In this document: positions 7,526 to 15,172 of the stretch, one piece after another
Layout of the letters: each line of letters begins with the position of its first letter
How positions within the stretch are numbered: the first letter of the stretch is position 1
Assembly (NCBI GenBank): GCA_003448685.1
Contig: DLXW01000278.1
Location: forward strand, 32,610-49,518
Source of the DNA: Cyanothece sp. UBA12306
GTDB lineage: Bacteria; Cyanobacteriota; Cyanobacteriia; Cyanobacteriales; Microcystaceae
Reading direction: 5' to 3'
Length of the DNA: 16,909 bases
The notes under the pieces: generated by a model
Databases searched by the model: none
What the model was told of the DNA's origin: nothing
What the model saw: only the letters and a program-made list of their open reading frames with translations
Position numbers and translations under genes: made by a program

Positions 7526-8896
7526 ATGTCTGACTTATTTCCTAAGATTGAACCTTTAAAACGTCTTAATGTCATTGATGGATTAGAAATGACCTCTGAA
7601 CGCTGGAAAATTGCTCATCAATATCATAGACAGCGACAAAATCTTTATTATCAATCTCTCTATCAACCAGGGATTATTTGTGGTTTAGGTGTTTGTATTA
7701 TTCCTCCCCCAACAGATGTCTCTCCCCAATATCATAAGCATCGATGGGTTCAAATTCAACCAGGAATTGCTATTAATAGTTTTGGCAATATTATCGTTGT
7801 TCCTCAACCATTAGATTTTTATATTTCTTTCAAACTAAAAGACAAAAATTCTCTCTTAATTTATTTAGTTATTAGTTATGTTGATCCTGAAGAATTAAAA
7901 TTATCTAATACGGTAGAAGTATTAGAAACTTTTCAAATTGATGAAAGTAATCAACCTCCTCAAGAAGGAGATATTGAATTATGTCGTATTCAATTACAAG
8001 GTGAAGAAATCACTCTACAATCTCCACAAAATGTATTTGAACCGACTCCTAATAGCCTTGATTTACGTTATCGTCAAAAAGCAAAAGCTAAACCTTTATT
8101 CCTAGTTTCCATAGCAATATTACAAGGAGATGCAACAACAAAAGAAATAGACGGATTAAATCGTTTACTAAGATCAATAAAACCACTACTTCATTCATTA
8201 GAGGGAAATAAAGAAGTTATTGAAATTTCTCCTAACTTTTCCCAACAGCAAAACCAAACGTATGATTATGATGTTCTTTACTTAAGTCAACAGCAATGTG
8301 AACAATTATCACCAACAGATTTTTCATTTATTGAAAGCTATTTACGAAAAGGTGGAATTATTTTAGTTAGAATTTCTACTCAAAATACGAAATTAGAAGA
8401 ATTACAATTCTTAGAGAACCAACTATCTATAGAAATTGAGAAAATAAGAAATTTTAGACCATCAACTATCGATGAAAAAAATAATAAGAAAAAAATAAAT
8501 TATTTTGAGCAAATGTATCCTCTTTTAACAGATGAACTGACAAAAATTAAAAGTACAGTTAGAGAAGAAATTTCCTCAATTTCTTCCTCTGTTAAACAAT
8601 TTGCTCAAAAACTAGATATTTCTTTAGAAAGTTGGGAACAGTTATCAAGCAATCATCCTTTAAAAAATGAACCCTTTTTATTTCAAAGTTTACCAACTAT
8701 CAATAAACAAAAATTACAAATTTTAGGTGGAGAAAGTATAATTGTTATAATTGGCGACATTTTTTCAGTTTTTACAAGTGATAATAATCCATCATTATCA
8801 AGGGAGGTTATTAGAACAAATCAAGAATTGATGATTAATATTTTGCATTTTGGTCATCGAAAAAAACAGATGCAACAAAACTTACAAAGTTTTTAA
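7526..8896 (+). CDS. CIS-associated two-domain protein with DUF4159-like C-terminus
   Basis: I take the ATG at 7526 rather than the TTG at 7517; the ATG gives MSDLFPKIEPLKRLNVIDGL. The N-terminal region (about 15-180) carries AHQYHRQRQNLYYQSLYQPG, then GLGVCI and WVQIQPGIAINSFGNIIVV, a pattern I associate with proteins found in CIS clusters of cyanobacteria and other phyla, without a known biochemical role. From about residue 245, YDVLYLSQQQCEQLS and YLRKGGIILVR resemble DUF4159/glutamine-amidotransferase-like Rossmann folds, and the closing SREVIRTNQELMINILHFGH fits the end of that domain. Between them lies a Lys/Glu-rich, partly helical stretch (about 300-380). No catalytic triad could be recognised. 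No transmembrane helix is visible. Its place directly after the baseplate gene suggests a baseplate accessory or assembly part; that is inference. Confidence 0.6.
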   Translation: MSDLFPKIEPLKRLNVIDGLEMTSERWKIAHQYHRQRQNLYYQSLYQPGIICGLGVCIIPPPTDVSPQYHKHRWVQIQPGIAINSFGNIIVVPQPLDFYISFKLKDKNSLLIYLVISYVDPEELKLSNTVEVLETFQIDESNQPPQEGDIELCRIQLQGEEITLQSPQNVFEPTPNSLDLRYRQKAKAKPLFLVSIAILQGDATTKEIDGLNRLLRSIKPLLHSLEGNKEVIEISPNFSQQQNQTYDYDVLYLSQQQCEQLSPTDFSFIESYLRKGGIILVRISTQNTKLEELQFLENQLSIEIEKIRNFRPSTIDEKNNKKKINYFEQMYPLLTDELTKIKSTVREEISSISSSVKQFAQKLDISLESWEQLSSNHPLKNEPFLFQSLPTINKQKLQILGGESIIVIIGDIFSVFTSDNNPSLSREVIRTNQELMINILHFGHRKKQMQQNLQSF

Positions 8897-8913
8897 TATT
8901 TGAGGCTATTTTT

Positions 8914-10356
8914 ATGACTAATATCCCTGACATTAATTCAAAAAAGTTCAAATTTATTTCATTTCGTTGGAAGATTCTCTTATTAATTTTAACTCCTTTA
9001 TTATTAGGAATTATTTCGGTTCAACTAATTTTATGGCTCACTATAGGACAAAAAAATAAGGAGCAAAAAAAAGATTTTAGAGACAAGACTAAAGAGAAAG
9101 TTAAAATCTACTTAGAAAGTAGAAAAAACGAAATAGAAAAGATTACCTCAATTAATAAAGCAGCGTTAGCTAATAAAGATATAGATTTGAATAATTTATC
9201 TAGTCTTGAAAAATTTTTTTGGTATCAGATGAAGTACAACCTTCAACTAGACAAAATTTATTACGCTAATGAACAAGGGGATTGGATTCAAGTAAAAAGA
9301 GATGAAAGAGATAAATTTGAACAAAATGAACAAGATGAACAACTATTTAGTGAAATCAAGAATTCCAATACAGAAGGTCAATTTTTAGAATACAATCTGG
9401 ATCAAAATGGAAACAGAAAAGGAACACCTAAACCGATTAGACAAGAGGGTTATGAACCCAGTAATAGATATTGGTATGAACAAGGAAAGAATCATACCGC
9501 AGAATTTGCTTGGATTCATTCTTTTAATAGAATAGATAATTCTCTAGACGCAATTAGTTTCTATCAAAGAGTTGTCAATCCTTCCACTAACAAATTAGAA
9601 GGAATATTGGCTATTGATATTAAGTTTACTCGTTTTGAAAAATACCTAAGCGATATTAATCAAATTGAAAACATGGGAATTTTGTTGATAATGGATTGTT
9701 CTTCGATATTAGATAAAAAACGTTTTTCTGATGTTATTGTTCAAGGAAAATCTACAAATGGTAAACAGATAGAAGTATCTCAAAAAATAATAAAAAAAGT
9801 TAAAAAATCTGATCAATGTCAACAAGTTAGTCCAAAAGAAGAAGAAGGAAAAGAAAACAAATTGACTATCGAAAATTATGAGATCAATATCTTACCCTTA
9901 AATATTATTCCTGAATTTCATTGGTTGTTAGTAATAGCTTTTCCGAATAATTACTTTGTTGAATCGACAAGGCAACTCACATTATTAATTTTACTGGGAG
10001 GTATTATCTTAAGTATAATGGCAACTATATTATCTATTTTTATTTCCCGTAAATTTAGTAAATCTATCACAATAATAACTGATACTGCCGAGGCAATTCA
10101 GCTAAAAAATTTTGAAGATATAGATTTGACTAAATTAGAAAAGACTAGCCATAAAAATGATGAAATAGGCATTTTAGCAAAAGTATTTTTAGGAATTATA
10201 AAAACAATTTATAAGAGAGAACAATCTCTTGAAGAACAAATTGAAAAATTACAAAAATCAACTAACTTATTTATTAACTCTTCCTTTTTTGAAGAACAAG
10301 AGCATATAGAAAAATTGCTCAAAAAATCTCAAAAAATAAGAGAAAACAAAAAGTAG
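8914..10356 (+). CDS. Membrane receptor with dCache-like sensor and HAMP, no output domain
   Basis: Two transmembrane helices (about 21-44 and 355-380) enclose some 310 extracytoplasmic residues that read like a double Cache sensor: RYWYEQGKNHTAEFAWIHSF in the first lobe and AISFYQRVVNP then LEGILAIDIKF. A HAMP-like segment follows (about 380-430) with the family's DEIGILAKVF, and then a short Glu/Lys-rich coiled coil to residue 480. In cyanobacteria this front end usually drives a cyclase, kinase or PP2C phosphatase; here the protein stops without any. Two cysteines in the outer loop may pair. A GAGG stands 8 bases before the ATG at 8914. The next ORF opens directly after its stop, so the output partner may be the following protein (inference). 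Domain calls are good, function unknown. Confidence 0.8.
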   Translation: MTNIPDINSKKFKFISFRWKILLLILTPLLLGIISVQLILWLTIGQKNKEQKKDFRDKTKEKVKIYLESRKNEIEKITSINKAALANKDIDLNNLSSLEKFFWYQMKYNLQLDKIYYANEQGDWIQVKRDERDKFEQNEQDEQLFSEIKNSNTEGQFLEYNLDQNGNRKGTPKPIRQEGYEPSNRYWYEQGKNHTAEFAWIHSFNRIDNSLDAISFYQRVVNPSTNKLEGILAIDIKFTRFEKYLSDINQIENMGILLIMDCSSILDKKRFSDVIVQGKSTNGKQIEVSQKIIKKVKKSDQCQQVSPKEEEGKENKLTIENYEINILPLNIIPEFHWLLVIAFPNNYFVESTRQLTLLILLGGIILSIMATILSIFISRKFSKSITIITDTAEAIQLKNFEDIDLTKLEKTSHKNDEIGILAKVFLGIIKTIYKREQSLEEQIEKLQKSTNLFINSSFFEEQEHIEKLLKKSQKIRENKK

Positions 10357-10392
10357 TTGTCAGCAAAAGTTAATTATTTTGCATTTGAGAAT

Positions 10393-12690
10393 ATGAATAC
10401 TAAAGAAATAGAAATTAAACTTTCTGAACATCATCTTTCTTTTCAACCTGGAAAAGAACCAGTATATTTCGAGATATATGTTATCAATTTAAGTCACCAA
10501 TTTGCTAGTTTTCAAGTCATTTTAGAAGCAGCAGGAAGTGATAAAAACACTATAGTTGATTGGTATACACTAACCCCTGATATTAGTAGTAAAATTCCCC
10601 CAGGAGGTACAGTAACGTTTTTTGTAACTATTCAAAAAAATCCCATTCCAGGATTTGTCGGTTCCTTAGATATTTTAGTTAAATTACTTTCAGTTGAGTT
10701 AGAGAAAAATGAGCATCGAGACGTATTACAATTAACCCTTACTCCAGGAATTGAAGAGAGTTCTTTATTCATTAAATTACTTAATAATAGGTTTAAAAAT
10801 TATCCAGGTGAAACCCTTAATATTCCTGTGCAAATAGAACACAACGGAGTGTACCCTGTCAATATTATCGCAACATTAATGGGATTAAATGCTACTTGGT
10901 TAATAGAAGGAGCAAGTCAGCATTTACAACTCCCTCCACAAAGTCATAAACAAGTTATTTTTAAGTGCCAACTTCCCTCAGATAATAATGTTATTAGTCA
11001 AGTTTATCCCTTCATTATTAGAGTTGAATCGGAAGAAAATCAACCAAAAGAAGTTACAGGAAATTTAGAAGTTCTTCCTACGGGTGAAGTCATTTTTGAA
11101 GTGACTCCTAAAAAGCAAACAATACCGCAAAAATTTCCTTGGATTCCTAATTTTAAAGTGAGGGAAACTACTTATATCTTAAAATTTTATAACAAAAGTA
11201 ATTTAAAGCAACTAATGTCAGCAAGTTTAATAAACTCTGACACCCTTCCTCAACAATGGCACACTATTAATCCATCCCTACCAACTATGTCATTGTTAGT
11301 ATGTGAAATATATCTAAAATTATGGCAAAAAAATTCTATTGCAGCTAGTCTCTTTCTAAAAGAAAATCACTTTATAGCAGTTGAAACTAACCAGACTAAA
11401 CAATTAGAATTAAACCTAAAAATTAAGCGGCATTGGTTAGGTAGAATCAAAACCCTCTTTTTTTCAGTCTCTGCTTTAAATAGTGATCAAAGAATTGATA
11501 TACAAAATAACACACAATTATTAAAATTAGTAATCCATCCTAAAATTCCCTTGTGGTTAGCAGGAGTAGCTAGTTTCTTATTATTATTTTTATGGTATTG
11601 GTTATCCTGTTTTAATCCTTATAGTCCCCGATGCGGTCATCAAGCACCGATTAATTCTCTTCAGTTTAATGGACGAGGATTAAATGCCATAAGTGGGTCA
11701 GATGATCAAACCATCATTGAATGGAATTTGGAGGGGTTTGGTTGGCAAAAACTCTTCATTAATCCAATTTTTTCCCCAATTATTAATATAGGAAAAACCG
11801 ATAAATCTAAATCTAAATCAGTCAGAGTTGTTCGTTATCAACCTTTTCAAAATAATGTGATTGCAGCTGGGCTAGAAAATGGAGAAATTGAATTATGGGA
11901 CTTATTAAATGATCGCCATTGCCCGCGATCGCGTCTTATTGATGATGCAGCTAACCGTGTTTTAGATATGACTTTTTCCCCAGACTCTCAGTTTCTCTAT
12001 GCCAGCTATGGAAGTGGCCATATTAGAAAATGGAAACTTAATTTGAATACGAATAATTCTTTAGATTGTAATCCCATTAGCACGACTAGCAGTAAAGAAA
12101 AAAAGTTTAACTTTGCTATCTATAGTTTAGTTTTCGTTGGAGATAACCATAATCTATTAGCATTAGGTGGACAATACAATAAATTATGTTTGATTGATAA
12201 TCAATTAACCGATACATCTTGTGATGAGATTGGTCAAATAAAAGGCGGCGATCAAGACTATATACACGATATCGCCATCGCAGAAAATAAACCGACTCGA
12301 ATTGTAACAGCCGATAATCGAGGTAGAATTCAAGGGTGGGATTTGGCGGACAATAATTGTCTCAACGATCTAGCAAAATGTCAGACTATTAAACCTCGAG
12401 ATCAATGGAATGAAAATCCAGATCATTCTTCTCCTGTCTATTCCCTAGCGTTGAGTAAAAATGGATGCTACTTAGTCAGTGGGGGAGAAAATGGGAAGGT
12501 ATTACTGTGGATTTTAAATGCAAATGGATCTAGAGCATTCCCTCAACCGAAACTTATTTATCCATCACCGAAGTCAATTAACTCGGTTGACGTTAAAGTC
12601 ATTAATCAAAAGATTCATATTCTTAGTGGTGGTGATGAAACCAAAGTTCATCGAAATATCTATACTTTTAAAAGATCAGAATGTGAGTAG
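10393..12690 (+). CDS. Ig-like/TM/seven-bladed WD40 membrane protein
   Basis: The frame opens with TTG at 10357, immediately after the previous stop; I prefer the ATG at 10393 (765 residues), though the TTG cannot be excluded. About 385 N-terminal residues form several beta-rich Ig-like modules, for example PGKEPVYFEIYVINLSHQF and YPGETLNIPVQIEHN. One transmembrane helix follows (IPLWLAGVASFLLLFLWYWL). After it seven WD40-type units can be counted, with endings such as TIIEWNL, EIELWDL, HIRKWKL, RIQGWDL and KVLLWIL, enough for a closed propeller. No signal peptide is present. Cysteines are skewed: two before the helix and ten after it, several in close pairs, which suits an oxidising lumenal or periplasmic side for the propeller (inference). 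WD40 propellers bind other proteins; in this cluster an anchoring or docking role is the natural guess. Confidence 0.82.
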   Translation: MNTKEIEIKLSEHHLSFQPGKEPVYFEIYVINLSHQFASFQVILEAAGSDKNTIVDWYTLTPDISSKIPPGGTVTFFVTIQKNPIPGFVGSLDILVKLLSVELEKNEHRDVLQLTLTPGIEESSLFIKLLNNRFKNYPGETLNIPVQIEHNGVYPVNIIATLMGLNATWLIEGASQHLQLPPQSHKQVIFKCQLPSDNNVISQVYPFIIRVESEENQPKEVTGNLEVLPTGEVIFEVTPKKQTIPQKFPWIPNFKVRETTYILKFYNKSNLKQLMSASLINSDTLPQQWHTINPSLPTMSLLVCEIYLKLWQKNSIAASLFLKENHFIAVETNQTKQLELNLKIKRHWLGRIKTLFFSVSALNSDQRIDIQNNTQLLKLVIHPKIPLWLAGVASFLLLFLWYWLSCFNPYSPRCGHQAPINSLQFNGRGLNAISGSDDQTIIEWNLEGFGWQKLFINPIFSPIINIGKTDKSKSKSVRVVRYQPFQNNVIAAGLENGEIELWDLLNDRHCPRSRLIDDAANRVLDMTFSPDSQFLYASYGSGHIRKWKLNLNTNNSLDCNPISTTSSKEKKFNFAIYSLVFVGDNHNLLALGGQYNKLCLIDNQLTDTSCDEIGQIKGGDQDYIHDIAIAENKPTRIVTADNRGRIQGWDLADNNCLNDLAKCQTIKPRDQWNENPDHSSPVYSLALSKNGCYLVSGGENGKVLLWILNANGSRAFPQPKLIYPSPKSINSVDVKVINQKIHILSGGDETKVHRNIYTFKRSECE
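11925..11932. repeat. HIP1 octamer
   Basis: GCGATCGC within the WD40 part of the Ig-like/TM/WD40 gene, here extended to CGCGATCGCG. Confidence 0.85.
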
Positions 12691-12707
12691 TCAGGGAAAT
12701 TGAGACA

Positions 12708-15164
12708 ATGACTCAAAGCGATCATACCAGTGAAAGTATTGGTCAAGGTAACACCAGTTTAGGGTTTCCTTTGGGGGTAATTTGTAATCCTTCGACGGAA
12801 ATCTCTGTGATGGCCGGAGAACGCTTTGTTTTGCGCGTAACCATTGCTAATCAAGGCAGTCACAGTGTTAGGGTTGATCTAACTATAGAAGATACTGGAG
12901 AAGTATTATCACAATGCTGTCGATCTCCTCACACTGCCATCGGCCTCGAAGTCAATCAAACTAGCGAAGTCGTCTTTGAATTTTCTATTCCCTATGATAC
13001 CCCTCCTCAAATTTCTTCTTATATCCTCAAACTCGATTCTCCCAGAGATTATAAAACTCAATTACCGAAATTTTATCAGGGAACGGTAAGGATTTTACCC
13101 CCTATCAAGCAAGCTCGTGATGTAGAGGAGCCTACCTTTACTATCCATCCTCTAAGCCATTCTTATGATCCCCTAGAGGTTCAAGGAGGAGAGTTAGTTC
13201 CTTTAACCGTGGAGGTTCATAATCGTTCTTCTCAGGTTGATCGCTTCTATCTAAGTTGTCGTGACTTTCGTGATGATTGGTTCAAGATTATTTACCCTGA
13301 AGTAGCAACATCCGAGGGAATGATTACCTCCAGCGATGGATTAGAATTAAACCCTGGACAAAAAGCAAGCATTCAATTTCATTTAACCCTTCCCATTAAC
13401 ATCAAAGCAGGCCGTTATTCTCCTACTTTACAGATTTTATCTGCTAATTATGGAGGCCAACTGGCTTTATTAGACTTAATTCATCTCAAAGTTCCTGAAC
13501 GTCATCAAATTGATTGGCAACTCATTCCTCGCGTAGACACGGTGATCAATGAACAGGGATGGTATGAAATTCGCTTACATAATGGAGGGAATACCACCCG
13601 AAAACTGCAATTGGACGTGATTGATACAGAAGGCGATCGCCTTTGTCAATACAGTTTAGAGCCATCGACAGTGGAGATACACCCAGAAGAACAAACCATT
13701 GTTAATTTAAATATTGTTCCCCCTCCGTCATGGAAACGCCCCTTTACAGGTCGGTCGTTTAAATTTACCGTCGAAATTAGGGATCTCCAAGGATTTCCTT
13801 TGCTTATTTCTCAACTTCCTGGGATTTTAGTCTGGAAGCAGCGTCCTTGGTGGCTTCTCTATTTATTTATTTTAGGTATTTTATTGTTATTAGGGGGGTT
13901 AATTGGTTGGGGGTGGTGGTTATTAACCAAAAAACCTCCCATACCTAAAGTTATTAGTTTTACACCCCAAAACACTGTCTATGATGCTATTAATGACGAA
14001 GTAATTCGTTTAAATTGGCAAGTTACTCATCCCAAACAACTCGCAACCATACAATTGATGGGAGTTTCTCCAGAAGAAAAAATACTTTCTCAACCCATTA
14101 CCTATGACTTTAGTCAAGGAATTCCTGACAGCTTACAAGAATTTTGTTCCCTTAATCAAACTTTATTGTGTACAGATGTGCCAACGGATGGGTTTAAAGC
14201 AGGAGATTATCGATTTCAATTAATTGTCACCCCTAAAAGTAATCCCCCTACCCCTTTACCACCCATTAGCACTTCTTTGATTTCTATAAACCCCGCGCCT
14301 AAACCTTCTATTTCTAAGTTCAATGTTACAGAGTCTAACTATATCGAAGCGGTAACAGAAGGAATTAAGTTAAACTGGACTATTAATAATTTTCCCTTCA
14401 TGAAACAGTTAACTCTATCGGGTTACTCTACTAACGCTCAAACATCATTGAAAAAGTGGGAATATGATAATAAAGAAAAGAATCTATCGAACTCTATTCC
14501 CACTGAGTTGCAACCTTACTGTAAAGCTAATCAAAACCAATTAGTTTGTTTAGATTTCCCAACGGAGATTAATAAAAAAGGAAAATTTGTGTTTCAATTA
14601 ACTCTTGTTCCTATAGATAAGTCTCCTCATCCTCCTGTTTCTTTACAAACTGAACCTATTGAAGTTAAAGCCAAACCCATTCCTATTGAAATTAAAGAGT
14701 TTAAGGTGGATGGAAAACCGACACCAGCGAGTTATCGAGTTAATTTGCAGGAAAAAAAGACTATATCGTTACAATGGCAAGTTATAGGGGATAAATCTCT
14801 CAAAGTTGAACTGCTTCCCGTCCCAGGGACAGTGAAAGCCTCAGATCGTCTCGTTTATCCCTTATCCCCAGAACCCAAAACCGAAACAATCATACTCACG
14901 GCCATTGATAGTCAGGGGCAAAATCAAACTCGTTCGGTTATGATTGAAACTTATTTACCATCACCTCCTCCCACTCTAGATGCAGACAATCAAGATGGTT
15001 TTCAACAAATAGAGGGAGGTAATGGGACTACCACTGCAAACACGCAAAACGATACTCAATCTTCATCCTCTACTGAAACTTCATCCCCAGAATCAGGAAA
15101 AACAGAGCCTAATGAGCTGATTGTACCTCCTCCGCCCATGACCACTGATCCTCAATTTCGTTAA
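12708..15164 (+). CDS. Ig-like/TM/Ig-like membrane protein with Pro/Ser/Thr-rich tail
   Basis: This 818-residue protein repeats the plan of the preceding gene: some 380 beta-rich residues (VMAGERFVLRVTIANQGSHS; GGELVPLTVEVHNRSSQVDR; LHNGGNTTRKLQLDV), a single transmembrane helix at about 381-405 in an aromatic-rich stretch, then a large C-terminal part. That part holds three Ig-like repeats; two share an LNW strand near the start and a spaced cysteine pair (FCSLNQTLLC and YCKANQNQLVC), and the third ends the series with SLQWQV. The last 70 or so residues are low-complexity, rich in Pro, Ser, Thr and Asn. No signal peptide is present. It converges on the Cis11-type gene with only 8 bp between stops. 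Likely a membrane-side scaffold or anchor of the particle; no enzymatic motif is visible. Confidence 0.78.
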   Translation: MTQSDHTSESIGQGNTSLGFPLGVICNPSTEISVMAGERFVLRVTIANQGSHSVRVDLTIEDTGEVLSQCCRSPHTAIGLEVNQTSEVVFEFSIPYDTPPQISSYILKLDSPRDYKTQLPKFYQGTVRILPPIKQARDVEEPTFTIHPLSHSYDPLEVQGGELVPLTVEVHNRSSQVDRFYLSCRDFRDDWFKIIYPEVATSEGMITSSDGLELNPGQKASIQFHLTLPINIKAGRYSPTLQILSANYGGQLALLDLIHLKVPERHQIDWQLIPRVDTVINEQGWYEIRLHNGGNTTRKLQLDVIDTEGDRLCQYSLEPSTVEIHPEEQTIVNLNIVPPPSWKRPFTGRSFKFTVEIRDLQGFPLLISQLPGILVWKQRPWWLLYLFILGILLLLGGLIGWGWWLLTKKPPIPKVISFTPQNTVYDAINDEVIRLNWQVTHPKQLATIQLMGVSPEEKILSQPITYDFSQGIPDSLQEFCSLNQTLLCTDVPTDGFKAGDYRFQLIVTPKSNPPTPLPPISTSLISINPAPKPSISKFNVTESNYIEAVTEGIKLNWTINNFPFMKQLTLSGYSTNAQTSLKKWEYDNKEKNLSNSIPTELQPYCKANQNQLVCLDFPTEINKKGKFVFQLTLVPIDKSPHPPVSLQTEPIEVKAKPIPIEIKEFKVDGKPTPASYRVNLQEKKTISLQWQVIGDKSLKVELLPVPGTVKASDRLVYPLSPEPKTETIILTAIDSQGQNQTRSVMIETYLPSPPPTLDADNQDGFQQIEGGNGTTTANTQNDTQSSSSTETSSPESGKTEPNELIVPPPPMTTDPQFR
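13633..13640. repeat. HIP1 octamer
   Basis: GCGATCGC, extended to GGCGATCGCC, within the Ig-like/TM/Ig-like gene. Confidence 0.85.
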
Positions 15165-15172
15165 ACTAAAAG

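Noticed and set aside
12518..12703. 61-residue ORF spanning the end of the WD40 gene
   Set aside because: It overlaps the last WD40 units in a different frame, and its sequence has no motif or ribosome-binding site.
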